A stretch of 64,000 nt of DNA from Allobrachymonas chironomi DSM 19884 (GCF_000374625.1 NZ_KB894774.1:1-64000), one strand, 5' to 3'. Positions 34,586-43,750 are shown, numbered from the stretch's first letter. The notes: generated by a model from the letters alone, not told the origin. Numbers and translations are program-made.

Positions 34586-35671
34586 ATGCGAGCCCTTGCC
34601 CTGTATGCCGGCCCTGCCGCGCTGCGCCATATCCAGCAACATGGTCTGCAGCCCAGGCACGTGCTCGCGCTGCCGGCAGCAGCCGGTGGTCCCAAGGGGC
34701 TGATGTTGCTACGGCTGGACCGCTTCCTGTTTGGTGACTGGTTGCCGCAATCGCAGCAGCCGATCGACCTGATCGGGGCCTCCATCGGCGCCTGGCGCTG
34801 GGCCGCGGCCTGCATGCCCGATCCGGTGGCGGCGCTGCAGGAACTGGAGCGCATCTATGTGCAGGGCGACTTTGGCCAGCAGCCGGGCGAGCGCACGGTG
34901 GCACCGCAGCAGGTCAGCGCCGCCTTTGCCCGCTTTCTGCAACAGATGTTCGCCGGACACGAGCAGGCCATTGTGCAGAATCCGCGCTATCGCCTGCATG
35001 TACTGGCTTCGCACGGGCGCGGCCTGCTGCAGCGGGAAAGCGGCCGCTGGCAGACCGCCGGCGGCTATCTGGCCGCTTGGGCTGGCAATGCCGTGCAGCG
35101 CCAGATGCTCGGGCGCTGGCTGGGGCGGCTGGTGTTTTCCAGCGGCGGTGCGGTATTGCCGTTTGGTGATGACCGATTCCCCACGCAGCAGATTCCGCTC
35201 GATGCCGGCAACCTGCTGACCGTGCTGCAGGCCAGCGGGTCGATTCCGTTTGTGCTGCAGGCGGTGCACGATATTCCGGGTGCGCCGGCGGGTGCCTGCT
35301 GGGATGGCGGCATTACCGATTACCACCTGCACCTGCGCTACCGTGGCGGGCAGGGCGGCGAGAGCGGCATCGTGCTCTATCCGCACTTCCAGCGTGCCGT
35401 GATTCCAGGCTGGCTGGACAAGCCGTGGCGCTGGCGGCACGGCAGCACGGCTGCGCTGGACCATGTGCTGCTGCTGGGCCTGCGCCCGGAATGGGTGGCC
35501 ACGCTGCCGCGTGGCAAGCTGCCCGACCGCAGCGATTTCCGTTTTCACCTGGCCGATCCCGCTGCGCGCATGCGCGACTGGAACCAGGCCATTGCCGCCA
35601 GCGAGCAGCTGGTGGATGAATTTGCCGCCTGGCTGGAGCATCCCGATCCCGGCCAGGTTTTGCCTCTTTGA
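34586..35671 (+). CDS. Patatin-like phospholipase family protein
   Basis: 361 residues from ATG 34586. The oxyanion-hole segment AAAGGPKGL, nucleophile motif GASIGAWRW (Ser66) and dyad Asp in WDGGITDYH are all present, so it should be an active Ser/Asp lipid acyl hydrolase. The Ala before the Ser box and the WRW context are distinct from ExoU-type patatins. No signal peptide. The stop at 35671 is 2 nt before the next gene, giving a four-gene run of patatin, esterase, acetyltransferase and chromate transporter. Confidence 0.85.
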   Translation: MRALALYAGPAALRHIQQHGLQPRHVLALPAAAGGPKGLMLLRLDRFLFGDWLPQSQQPIDLIGASIGAWRWAAACMPDPVAALQELERIYVQGDFGQQPGERTVAPQQVSAAFARFLQQMFAGHEQAIVQNPRYRLHVLASHGRGLLQRESGRWQTAGGYLAAWAGNAVQRQMLGRWLGRLVFSSGGAVLPFGDDRFPTQQIPLDAGNLLTVLQASGSIPFVLQAVHDIPGAPAGACWDGGITDYHLHLRYRGGQGGESGIVLYPHFQRAVIPGWLDKPWRWRHGSTAALDHVLLLGLRPEWVATLPRGKLPDRSDFRFHLADPAARMRDWNQAIAASEQLVDEFAAWLEHPDPGQVLPL

Positions 35672-35672
35672 C

Positions 35673-36668
35673 ATGACCATGCAAGTCCCTGATCCCCGTA
35701 TCGATCCCCACGCCTGGGCGCGCCTCAAGCCGCATGTGCGCGAGCTGCTGATCCGCATCAACCGCCACCCGCGTCCGCCCATGGAAAGCCTCCCGGCAGA
35801 GCAGGCGCGGGCCGCTTACGCTGCCGGTTCCGGCGTGCTGGAAATCCCCGCGACACCGCTGCCGCGTATCGAAAACTTCACGATTCCGGCGCGCGACGGC
35901 TACCTGCTGCCGGCGCGTCTGTACGCGGCCAGCACCGAAGCGCAAGGCGTGTTGCCGGTCCTGCTGTTCTTCCATGGCGGCGGTTTTCTGGTGGGCAGTG
36001 TCGATACGCACGATACGCTGTGTCGTACGCTGGCAGCGCAGAGCGGCTGTGCCGTGGTCTCGGTCGATTACCGCCTCGGGCCGGAGCACCAGTTCCCGAC
36101 CGCCTTCGAGGATGCCTGGGACAGTCTGGCCTGGCTGCACGACTATGGTGCCGTGCTCGGCCTGGACCCGGCACGCCTCGCCGTGGGTGGTGACAGCGCT
36201 GGAGGCACGCTGGCTGCCGGCTGTGCCGTGCAGGCGCGCGATACCGGTCTGCCACTGCGCCTGCAGCTGCTGTTCTACCCGGGCATGCAGGCGGCGGCGC
36301 TGACGCCATCGCGTGCCCGCTATGCCTACGGTTTTCTGCTGACCGAGCCGCAGATCCAGTGGATGTTCAACAGCTATGTCGGTAGCGAGGAGCAGTTTCT
36401 GGACTGGCGCTTTGCCCCGGTCCATGCCCACGATGTCGATGGCCTGGCCCCGGCCTGGATCGGTCTGGCCGAGTGCGATCCGATTGTCGATGACAGCATG
36501 ATGTGGGCGGACCGCTTGCGCATGGCCGGCGTGCCGGTCGAGCTGGAGATCTACCACGGTACCATCCACGAATTCATCAAGATGGGCCGGGCGCTGCCCG
36601 AGGCGCTGGAGGCCCATCGCGATGCCGCTGCGGCCTTGCGCGCAGCGCTGCTGCCGGAGCTGCGATGA
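35673..36668 (+). CDS. Alpha/beta hydrolase, HSL family esterase
   Basis: 331 residues from ATG 35673. The HSL-type oxyanion motif HGGGF (101-105) and nucleophile motif GDSAGG (Ser175) are present, with the Asp in ECDPIVDD and His in HGTIHEF completing the triad. The N-terminal cap has an Arg/Pro-rich helix. It should hydrolyse short-chain esters. The gene is translationally coupled to the downstream GNAT gene (ATGA overlap) and follows the patatin gene by 1 nt, hinting at a lipid/ester function. Confidence 0.93.
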   Translation: MTMQVPDPRIDPHAWARLKPHVRELLIRINRHPRPPMESLPAEQARAAYAAGSGVLEIPATPLPRIENFTIPARDGYLLPARLYAASTEAQGVLPVLLFFHGGGFLVGSVDTHDTLCRTLAAQSGCAVVSVDYRLGPEHQFPTAFEDAWDSLAWLHDYGAVLGLDPARLAVGGDSAGGTLAAGCAVQARDTGLPLRLQLLFYPGMQAAALTPSRARYAYGFLLTEPQIQWMFNSYVGSEEQFLDWRFAPVHAHDVDGLAPAWIGLAECDPIVDDSMMWADRLRMAGVPVELEIYHGTIHEFIKMGRALPEALEAHRDAAAALRAALLPELR

Positions 36669-37138
36669 AACCGCTACCCGACCATGAGTGCCAGTTGGGC
36701 GGCTGGTTCGTGATGCGCCAGGCTGCCATGCAGGTGCGCGATGCCGTCTTCGTTCAGGAGCAGGGTTTTACGCCGCAGGAAGAGTACGACGAACTGGATG
36801 CGGATGCGCTGCATATGGTGATCCGTCTGCCGGATGGTGCCGTCATCGCCACGGCGCGTCTGCTGCAGGAGCCGGTGGCTGCCGATGAGCCGCCAACCGG
36901 CCGCATTGGCCGTGTCGCCGTGCTGAAGGAGTGGCGCGGTCAGGGCTGGGGCCGCATGCTGCTGCTGGTGCTGCAGGATGAGGCGCAACAGCGCGGTGAC
37001 CAGCGTCTGGTGCTGGGCGCGCAGCAGGTGGCCGCACCGTTCTATGCCCGTCTCGGCTACCAGCCCACGCCATATACCTATGATGAAGGCGGCATCCCGC
37101 ATGTGCAGATGGTGCTGGACATGACAAAGCCGTCATGA
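36665..37138 (+). CDS. GNAT-family acetyltransferase
   Basis: 157 residues starting inside the esterase stop codon. The GNAT core is visible: RDAVFVQEQGFTPQEEYDEL, then strand ARLLQE, the acetyl-CoA loop RIGRVAVLKEWRGQGWGRML and the C-terminal AAPFYARLGYQPTPYTYDEG. The Q/RxxGxG/A pyrophosphate loop is RGQGWG. The substrate is not known; the organisation resembles ElaA-like proteins. Its stop is 21 nt before the chrA start. Confidence 0.9.
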   Translation: MKPLPDHECQLGGWFVMRQAAMQVRDAVFVQEQGFTPQEEYDELDADALHMVIRLPDGAVIATARLLQEPVAADEPPTGRIGRVAVLKEWRGQGWGRMLLLVLQDEAQQRGDQRLVLGAQQVAAPFYARLGYQPTPYTYDEGGIPHVQMVLDMTKPS

Positions 37139-37159
37139 TGCCGGACGAGAATCACCGGC

Positions 37160-38368
37160 ATGTCCGCACCCTCCCACCATCCTTCGACTGATTCCCGCTG
37201 GCAGCGCAGCTGGCAGGTGCTGCTGGTGTTCCTGCGTCTGGGCCTGACCTCGTTTGGTGGGCCGAGTGCGCATCTGGGCTATTTCCGCGAGGCCTTTGTG
37301 CAGCGCCTGCGCTGGCTGGACGAGAGGGCGTATGCCGATCTGGTGGCGCTGTGCCAGTTTCTGCCCGGCCCGGCCAGCAGCCAGGTCGGCATGGGGATCG
37401 GTCTGATGCGGGCTGGCCACCTGGGCGCTCTGGCAGCCTGGATCGGTTTTACGCTGCCTTCGGCCATCGTGCTGATGCTGGCGGTGCTCGGCATGACGCA
37501 GTGGGGCGGCCTGCCGTCCGGGTTGATGCATGGCCTGAAACTGGCGGCCGTGGCCGTGGTGGCGCATGCCGTCTGGGGCATGGCACAGGCTTTCTGTACC
37601 GGCTGGCGACAGCGCCTGCTGATGCTGCTGATGACGCTGGCCGTGCTGCTGACACCACAATGGCCGGCACTGGTGATCCTGTTCCTGCTGCTGGCAGGTC
37701 TGGCCGGCTACATGTGGCTGCGTGCGGCGCCAGCACAGCCGGGTCAGGCCATGGCCATACCGCTGTCGCGCAAACAGGGCATCTTCTGGCTGCTGGTGTT
37801 TGCCGTGCTACTGGCGCTGGCCTGGCTGCCCTGGCTGGATCTCCATGCCAGCCTGGCGGCAGCGTTCTACCGCGCCGGCAGTCTGGTATTTGGTGGCGGT
37901 CATGTGGTGTTGCCCTTGCTGGAAACCGAAGTGGTGCAGCGCGGCTGGCTCGATGCCGACATCTTTCTGGCCGGTTACGGGCTGACGCAGGCCGTACCGG
38001 GGCCGCTGTTTACCTTTGCCGCCTTTCTTGGCGCGGCCATGCAGCCACCGCTGGGGGGATGGTGGGGCGGCCTGCTGGCGCTGCTGGCGATCTTCCTGCC
38101 GGCCTATCTGCTGATCGTGGGGGCATTGCCGTTCTGGGAACAGTGGCGACATCTGTCCGGTCTGCGCGCAGCGCTGCAGGGCGTCAATGCCGCGGTGGTC
38201 GGGCTGCTGCTGGCCGCGCTGCTGCAACAGGGGACGCTGGCACTGCGCCAGCCGCTCGATGTGGTCTGGGTGCTGCTGGTCTGGCTGTTGCTGTGGCGAC
38301 GCCTGCCGCCCTGGCTGGTGGTCCTGCTGTCCGGCCTGGCCGGACAGGTGCTGTCGCAGCTGGCATAA
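37160..38368 (+). CDS. chrA: Chromate transporter, two-domain
   Basis: 402 residues of CHR fold. The first half carries FLRLGLTSFGGPSAHLGYFR and QFLPGPASSQVGMGIG; the second half carries a homologous FGGGHVVLPLLETEVVQRG and GLTQAVPGPLFTFAAFLG. Together they form about 10-12 membrane segments. ChrA exports chromate (an inducible resistance trait) by proton-driven antiport. Here it ends the patatin-esterase-GNAT run, with no chrB regulator nearby, so it may serve a different anion. Confidence 0.93.
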   Translation: MSAPSHHPSTDSRWQRSWQVLLVFLRLGLTSFGGPSAHLGYFREAFVQRLRWLDERAYADLVALCQFLPGPASSQVGMGIGLMRAGHLGALAAWIGFTLPSAIVLMLAVLGMTQWGGLPSGLMHGLKLAAVAVVAHAVWGMAQAFCTGWRQRLLMLLMTLAVLLTPQWPALVILFLLLAGLAGYMWLRAAPAQPGQAMAIPLSRKQGIFWLLVFAVLLALAWLPWLDLHASLAAAFYRAGSLVFGGGHVVLPLLETEVVQRGWLDADIFLAGYGLTQAVPGPLFTFAAFLGAAMQPPLGGWWGGLLALLAIFLPAYLLIVGALPFWEQWRHLSGLRAALQGVNAAVVGLLLAALLQQGTLALRQPLDVVWVLLVWLLLWRRLPPWLVVLLSGLAGQVLSQLA

Positions 38369-38407
38369 GCTTATGTCCAATCTGTCCGTCCCGGCAGCGG
38401 GGTGGAC

Positions 38408-38442
38408 TGGCGGAAAGTGCTAGCATCAGAAACTTTCCGCCA
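38408..38442 (+). promoter_or_regulatory. Perfect 11-bp stem-loop in the metY leader
   Basis: TGGCGGAAAGT (38408-38418) and ACTTTCCGCCA (38432-38442) form a perfect 11-bp inverted repeat with a 13-nt loop, ending 34 nt before the metY ATG. No T-run follows, so it is not an obvious terminator of chrA. It could be a regulatory RNA hairpin or a protein-binding palindrome. Confidence 0.5.
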
Positions 38443-38476
38443 TTCCGCGATACCCCCTTGCCCCGAGGAGATTCCC

Positions 38477-39769
38477 ATGACGCTGGACCCATCCAAGCTC
38501 AAGCCCGAAACCCAGGCCCTGCACGCCGGCTACAAGTCCGATCCGACCACGCGCTCTGCCGCGGTGCCGATCTACCAGACCACCTCCTACACCTTTGACG
38601 ACACCCAGCACGGCGCCGACCTGTTCGACCTCAAGGTGGCCGGCAACATCTACACCCGCATCACCAACCCGACCAGCGGCATCCTGGAGCAGCGCATTGC
38701 CGCCATGGAAGGTGGCGTGGGCGCGCTGGCCGTGGCCTCCGGCATGGTGGCCATCACCTATGCCATCCAGACCATTGCCGAGGCCGGTGACAACATCGTC
38801 AGCTCGGCGCGCCTGTATGGTGGCACCTACAACCTGTTTGCCCACACGCTGCCGCAGTACGGCATTGAAGTGCGCTTTGCCGATCCCGACCGTCCGGAAG
38901 ACTTTGCCGCCCTGATCGACGACAAGACCAAGGCCGTGTTCTGCGAATCGATCGGCAACCCGCTGGGCAATGTGACCGATTTCGAGAAGCTGGCCGAGGT
39001 GGCGCATGCTGCCGGCGTACCGCTGATCGTCGACAACACCGTGCCCAGCCCCTACCTGTGCCGTCCGTTCGAGCACGGTGCCGATATCGTGGTGCACTCG
39101 CTGACCAAGTACATCGGCGGCCATGGCACCAGCCTGGGCGGCATCATTGTGGACAGCGGCAAGTTCCCCTGGGCCGAGCACAAGGCGCGTTTCAAGCGCC
39201 TGAACGAGCCCGAGGTCAGCTACCACGGCGTGGTCTATACAGAGGCCCTGGGTCCGGCGGCCTTCATCGGCCGTGCGCGCACCGTGCCGCTGCGCAACAT
39301 GGGCGCGGCAATCAGCCCGCTCAACAGCTTCCTGATCCTGCAGGGCCTGGAAACGCTGGCACTGCGCATGGACCGCATCGGCCAGAACGCCATCAAGGTC
39401 GCCGAGTTTCTGCAGAAGCACCCCAAGGTCAACTGGGTCAACTACGCCGGCCTGTCCAGCCACAAGGACAACCCGCTGGTGCAGAAGTACATGGCCGGCA
39501 ATGCTTCCGGCATCATGAGCTTTGGCGTCCAGGGTGGCCGCGAAGCCGGTGCCCGTTTCCAGGACGCGCTGCAGCTGATCCTGCGCCTGGTCAACATCGG
39601 TGACTCCAAGACCCTGGCCACGCACCCGGCCAGCACTACGCACCGCCAGCTGTCGTCCGAAGAGCTGGAAAAGGCCGGTGTGTCCGAAGACATGATCCGT
39701 CTGTCGATCGGCATCGAACATATCGATGACCTGATTGCCGATCTGGAGCAGGCGCTGGCTGCGGCCTGA
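38477..39769 (+). CDS. metY: O-acetylhomoserine sulfhydrylase (PLP enzyme)
   Basis: 430 residues. Key PLP residues are visible: RITNPTSGILEQRIAAMEGG, the cofactor Asp in LIVDNT (Asp186) and the Schiff-base Lys211 in HSLTKYIGGHGTSLGG. The length and the insert around 225-255 (KRLNEPEVSYHGVVYTEALG) are typical of MetY rather than MetB/MetC. It makes homocysteine from O-acetylhomoserine and sulfide. Start ATG 38477 follows GAGGAG. A bidirectional terminator separates it from mltB. Confidence 0.95.
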   Translation: MTLDPSKLKPETQALHAGYKSDPTTRSAAVPIYQTTSYTFDDTQHGADLFDLKVAGNIYTRITNPTSGILEQRIAAMEGGVGALAVASGMVAITYAIQTIAEAGDNIVSSARLYGGTYNLFAHTLPQYGIEVRFADPDRPEDFAALIDDKTKAVFCESIGNPLGNVTDFEKLAEVAHAAGVPLIVDNTVPSPYLCRPFEHGADIVVHSLTKYIGGHGTSLGGIIVDSGKFPWAEHKARFKRLNEPEVSYHGVVYTEALGPAAFIGRARTVPLRNMGAAISPLNSFLILQGLETLALRMDRIGQNAIKVAEFLQKHPKVNWVNYAGLSSHKDNPLVQKYMAGNASGIMSFGVQGGREAGARFQDALQLILRLVNIGDSKTLATHPASTTHRQLSSEELEKAGVSEDMIRLSIGIEHIDDLIADLEQALAAA

Positions 39770-39806
39770 TGCGGCCCGAGCCGGAGCGTTCGCGCTCCGG
39801 GCAGAC

Positions 39807-39833
39807 AAAAGGCGAGGGGTCTCCTCGCCTTTT
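39807..39833. terminator. Bidirectional terminator between metY and mltB
   Basis: AAAAGGCGAGG, 5-nt loop, CCTCGCCTTTT: a 7-bp GC stem flanked by A4 and T4, so it works on both strands between convergent genes. Confidence 0.92.
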
Positions 39834-39855
39834 GCCGTTTCAGGGGCTGGCCGGA

Positions 39856-41037
39856 TCAGCCGCCGCGGCGCATCACCTTCTCCACCTCATCCGCCAGATC
39901 GATCACCGACTGGGCGTAGTAGCTGCTGTTGTTGTAGCGCGTGATGACGTAGAAATTCTGCGTGCCGGCGCGGTAGCTGGAGGGCGCGTTGCCGTTTTCC
40001 AGCTCGATCAGGGCCAGCTTCTGGTCAAAGCCGCGCGGCAGCTCGACGATCGCACCCAGGTCGGCAAACTGTTGGGGCGTGAACGTAGGCACGATGTCGG
40101 GGCCGAGCAGGGTAGGCAGCTGCAGGCGGCTGCTGTCAAAGCGCACATCGAACACCGGCTCCAGCCCGGTGATCCAGCCGTACTGCTTGAAGTAGTTGGC
40201 AACCGAGCCAATCGTGTCGGCGGTGTTGCTGATCAGGTCGATATGGCCGTCATCGTCAAAGTCCACGGCATGTTTCGCCCAGCTCGAGGGCATGAATTGC
40301 GGCAGGCCCATGGCACCGGCATAGCTGCCGCGCAGCGCCAGCGGATCATCGCGGTTGTCCCAGGTCAGTTGCAGATAGTGGTCCAGTTCGCCCCGGAAGA
40401 AGGCATGGCGATCGACGGCGCGCGGGTGCGCCTGCGGGAAATCGAACGTCAGCGTGGACAGCGTATCGATCACGCGCATGTCGCCCTTGTTGCGACCGTA
40501 GATGGTTTCCACGCCGATGATGCCGACGATGTACTTCACCGGTACGCCATATTCGCGCTCGGCGCGCAGCAGCGTGGCGGCGTTCTGCTGCCAGAAGTTG
40601 ACACCGGCGCGGATGCGGATCGGCTCGACAAAGCGGCTGCGGTAGACGCGCCAGTTGCGGCGCACGCCGCGGCCGGCCGGCAGGATCAGGCGCGGTACGC
40701 TGGACAGGTAGTTGGCGTTGCCAATGGCATTGCGCACATAGGTTTCAGGCAGGCCGGTGCGGCGTGCAATTTCCGGAACTTGCGCCATGGCATCGGCACG
40801 CTGGGCATAGCTGCCGTTCAGCGCGATCGGCTGTACCTGGCCGCTGCGGGCACGGCGCGGCTGGGCATGGCTGGCTGCCGGCTTCGGCTGGGCCGGGCTT
40901 TCTGTCCTGGTCGAGCTGCAGGCAGACAGGCCGAGTGCAGCGGTGCCGGCCAGGGCACCGAGCAGCGCCAGGCGCTCGCGTTGGGGAAGGGCAGGGGAAG
41001 AGGGACGGGATGCAGTCATGGTCGGGCCGGTCGGCAT
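39856..41037 (-). CDS. mltB: Lytic murein transglycosylase B lipoprotein
   Basis: About 393 residues from ATG 41037 (41019 is an alternative). The signal peptide (LALLGALAGTAALGLSAC) has a lipobox ending at Cys. The catalytic Glu is in IIGVETIYGRNKG, and the MltB family motifs GAMGLPQFMPSSW and VDFDDDGHIDL are present, as is the C-terminal ITRYNNSSYYAQSV. It cleaves peptidoglycan glycan strands to 1,6-anhydro products at the outer membrane inner face. The Ser after the lipobox Cys favours the outer membrane. Confidence 0.93.
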   Translation of the reverse strand: MPTGPTMTASRPSSPALPQRERLALLGALAGTAALGLSACSSTRTESPAQPKPAASHAQPRRARSGQVQPIALNGSYAQRADAMAQVPEIARRTGLPETYVRNAIGNANYLSSVPRLILPAGRGVRRNWRVYRSRFVEPIRIRAGVNFWQQNAATLLRAEREYGVPVKYIVGIIGVETIYGRNKGDMRVIDTLSTLTFDFPQAHPRAVDRHAFFRGELDHYLQLTWDNRDDPLALRGSYAGAMGLPQFMPSSWAKHAVDFDDDGHIDLISNTADTIGSVANYFKQYGWITGLEPVFDVRFDSSRLQLPTLLGPDIVPTFTPQQFADLGAIVELPRGFDQKLALIELENGNAPSSYRAGTQNFYVITRYNNSSYYAQSVIDLADEVEKVMRRGG

Positions 41038-41186
41038 GGCAGTAGAGTTCCCAGCAGTGTAGCGGATGCCAGCCGGCGACTGCCGGCACGTCTGCAGTCT
41101 AGGGTTTCGCATGATTGTCACTTGTTCAACAATCTACTAAACTCGGAAAGATACAAAATGTTAACAAGCGACACCGGAGACAGACA

Positions 41187-42143
41187 ATGGGTGCCACGGG
41201 CTACTATTTTCATAACGATTGCAAGCTGCACAACATGGGCGAGGGCCACCCCGAAGCCCCTGAACGCTTGGACGCCATTGAAGACCGCCTGCTGATTACC
41301 GGCGTTGCCGACGCCCTGGAGCGCCGTCAACCCAACCCGGCCAACCTGGCCGAGATCAAGCTGGCACATCGCCGCATCCATATTGCGGCCATGCGTGGCA
41401 TGAGCGAATGGCTGGAAGAAGACGACGTGGCGGCCGGCACTACGCAGCACTTCTCGCTCGATACCGACACCTCCATGAACAGCAAGACCTACCGTGCCGC
41501 GCTGCTGGCTGCCGGTGCTGCGGTCGAGGCGGTGGATGCCGTGCTGGCCGGCGAACTCGAAAACGCCTTCTGCGCCGTGCGCCCGCCCGGCCACCATGCC
41601 TGCGGCGACAAGGCCATGGGCTTCTGCTTCTTCAACAACATCGCCATTGCCGCCAAGTATGCCGTCGCGCGTCACGGCCTGGAGCGCGTGGCCATCATCG
41701 ATTTCGACGTGCACCATGGCAACGGCACGGAAGACATCGTGGCCGGCGATGATCGCATCCTGATGGTCAGCTACTTCCAGCACCCGTTCTATCCCGAAGG
41801 GGGTGCGCTCAAGAGGGACAGCAACCTGCTCAACGTGCCGGTGCCGGCCTACACCAAGGGCATGGACATCCGCGAGGTGGTGGATGGCATCTGGATTCCG
41901 CGCCTGGAGGAATTCAAGCCGCAACTGATCTTCATCAGCGCCGGTTTCGATGCCCACCGTGAGGACGACATGGGCCAGCTGGGTCTGGTCGAGGCCGATT
42001 TCCAGTGGATCACCAAGCGCATCAAGTACGTGGCGCAGCGCCACTGCGAAGGCCGCATTGTCAGCGTGCTGGAGGGGGGCTACAACCTGAGCTCGCTGGC
42101 ACGCAGCGTCGAGGCTCACGTGCGCGTACTGGCAGACGTCTGA
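41187..42143 (+). CDS. Histone deacetylase-family (class II-like) zinc amidohydrolase
   Basis: 318 residues from ATG 41187. Zinc and catalytic residues are clear: RPPGHHACG (His-His dyad), IDFDVHHGNGTEDIV (metal Asp and His), ISAGFDAHRED (second Asp) and the C-terminal LEGGYNLSSLARSVEAHV. The N-terminal HNMGEGHPEAPERLDAI is typical of HDAC-like proteins in proteobacteria. It probably deacetylates acetylated polyamines or other small molecules, or protein lysines. It sits upstream of MscS and etfBA, an order I recall from Burkholderiales. Confidence 0.93.
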   Translation: MGATGYYFHNDCKLHNMGEGHPEAPERLDAIEDRLLITGVADALERRQPNPANLAEIKLAHRRIHIAAMRGMSEWLEEDDVAAGTTQHFSLDTDTSMNSKTYRAALLAAGAAVEAVDAVLAGELENAFCAVRPPGHHACGDKAMGFCFFNNIAIAAKYAVARHGLERVAIIDFDVHHGNGTEDIVAGDDRILMVSYFQHPFYPEGGALKRDSNLLNVPVPAYTKGMDIREVVDGIWIPRLEEFKPQLIFISAGFDAHREDDMGQLGLVEADFQWITKRIKYVAQRHCEGRIVSVLEGGYNLSSLARSVEAHVRVLADV

Positions 42144-42166
42144 CGCGGCACGCGCAGCGCGCAGGA

Positions 42167-42199
42167 CAAGGGCTGGCCCTATACACAGGCCGGCCCTTG
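42167..42199 (+). terminator. Hairpin terminator after the HDAC-like gene
   Basis: CAAGGGC-T-GGCC pairs with GGCC-G-GCCCTTG around a 9-nt loop, followed by a weak TGTTTCT tract. It lies 24 nt past the stop. Confidence 0.6.
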
Positions 42200-42280
42200 C
42201 TGTTTCTGCGGCCGGTCGCAACGCCTGCAGGGCGGCAGCAGGGTATGTGAGAATCGGAGTTTCTCGCAACAACACCTGTC

Positions 42281-43705
42281 ATGGCCGCAAGCATGCAGAA
42301 CGCCCAAGCTTTTCTCGAGGACTGGATTCTCTGGTTCGATACCATCACAAGACCTGATGTGCTGCAGCAGCTCGGACTGCTGTTGCTGATGGGCGTGATC
42401 GCCTATGCCGTAGTGCGTCTGTTGCGCAACCGGCTGGAATCGATCTGGCCGGCCAGCGAAGAGCGCCGCAGCCGTTCCGTGCTGTTCGGTCAGAAACATT
42501 ACGATGGCGTGCTGTTTCCGTTGCTGTGGCTGCTGCTGGGCTCGGCTGCGCCCTGGCTGCTCGGGGTGGAGATGCAGTATTCGGTCTACCGTGTGGCCTT
42601 GCCGGTCCTGCTGGCGCTGGCGCTGATCCGGCTGGTGGCCAAGCTGCTGCGCCTGGCGTACGAGGAAACGCGCTGGGTGCGGCTGGTGGAAAACACGCTG
42701 TCCTGGGTGGTCTGGATCCTGATGGTGCTGTGGATGTTCGGTGTGCTGCCGGTGATTCTGGAGCAGCTCGAGCTGATCAGTTTCAAGATCGGCAGCAGCC
42801 AATTTACCGTGCTGTCCTTTCTGCAGGGCGCCTTGCTGATTGGTGTGGCGGTGATGCTGTCGTTCTGGCTGGCTTCGCTGATCGAGCGCCGCCTGCTGCG
42901 CCACGCCATGGGCAATGAGCTGTCCATGCGCAAAATCGCCAGCAACATGATTCGTGCTGCGCTGCTGGTGTTTGCGGTGATGCTGGCCATGTCGCTGGTC
43001 GGCATCGATCTGACCGTGCTGTCGGTGCTGGGCGGTGCGCTGGGTGTCGGTATCGGCCTGGGCTTGCAGAAGCTGGCATCGAATTATGTGAGCGGCTTTG
43101 TACTGCTGGCCGAGCGCAATATCCGCATTGGCGATTCGGTGGTGGTGGATGGCTTCAGCGGCAAGGTCACCGATATCCGGGCACGCTACACCACGATCCG
43201 TTCCCTGTCCGGGGTGGAAGCGATTCTTCCGAACGAGATGATGGTGACGCAGCGTGTCGAGAACAACTCGCTGCACACGCGTGCACTGACGGTGTCGACG
43301 ACCGTGACGGTAGCCTACGACAGCGACGCAGAGCTGGTGCGCCGCCTGTTGATCGACGCAGCGCGGGATGTGCCGCGTGTCATCGGCGAGGCCAGCGCCA
43401 ATTTGTCACGATTCAGCCCGGAGGGTCTGGAGTTCAGCCTGGGTATCAAGGTAGAAGATCCGGACAACGGCACCGCCGGCCTGTTCTCAGAAATCAACCG
43501 CCGTTTTCTCGAACGCGCGCGCGAAAATGGCATAGAATTTCCTCAGCCCAAGCGTCTCTTTCCCGTACCCGGGGCAGATGCTGTCTTGCCGCCTGGCGAT
43601 ACCCTGTCCAGGCTGGCTGTGCTGGCCGAAAAGGCCGGTGGACTGGATGCACTTTTGAGTCAGATCGAAAAAAGCACGATCGTTCGCATAAAATCCGCGC
43701 AATAG
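42281..43705 (+). CDS. Mechanosensitive ion channel, MscS family
   Basis: 474 residues. Several N-terminal membrane segments precede the MscS pore helix region, whose Gly/Ala pattern is VLGGALGVGIGLGLQKLASN, followed by the beta domain (FVLLAERNIRIGDSVVVDGF, GKVTDIRARYTTIRS, EAILPNEMMVTQRVEN) and the C-terminal domain. It releases solutes upon hypo-osmotic shock. It is longer than E. coli MscS because of extra N-terminal helices, like YbdG/YjeP-type subfamilies. Downstream of the HDAC gene and upstream of etfBA. Confidence 0.93.
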   Translation: MAASMQNAQAFLEDWILWFDTITRPDVLQQLGLLLLMGVIAYAVVRLLRNRLESIWPASEERRSRSVLFGQKHYDGVLFPLLWLLLGSAAPWLLGVEMQYSVYRVALPVLLALALIRLVAKLLRLAYEETRWVRLVENTLSWVVWILMVLWMFGVLPVILEQLELISFKIGSSQFTVLSFLQGALLIGVAVMLSFWLASLIERRLLRHAMGNELSMRKIASNMIRAALLVFAVMLAMSLVGIDLTVLSVLGGALGVGIGLGLQKLASNYVSGFVLLAERNIRIGDSVVVDGFSGKVTDIRARYTTIRSLSGVEAILPNEMMVTQRVENNSLHTRALTVSTTVTVAYDSDAELVRRLLIDAARDVPRVIGEASANLSRFSPEGLEFSLGIKVEDPDNGTAGLFSEINRRFLERARENGIEFPQPKRLFPVPGADAVLPPGDTLSRLAVLAEKAGGLDALLSQIEKSTIVRIKSAQ

Positions 43706-43732
43706 CCGAAAACTTCAGTAGAATGGTGTTTC

Positions 43733-43750
43733 GTTGACGCGTACGTCAAC
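43733..43750. promoter_or_regulatory. 18-bp perfect palindrome upstream of etfB
   Basis: GTTGACG-CGTA-CGTCAAC is perfectly palindromic, 64 bases before the etfB ATG. It is reminiscent of operators of regulators of branched-chain or fatty-acid catabolism (LiuR type), which are recalled to read TTGACG-type palindromes; the assignment is inference. Confidence 0.6.

Noticed and set aside
37141-37160. Terminator between GNAT and chrA
   Set aside because: Only 21 nt long, with no stem followed by a T-run.
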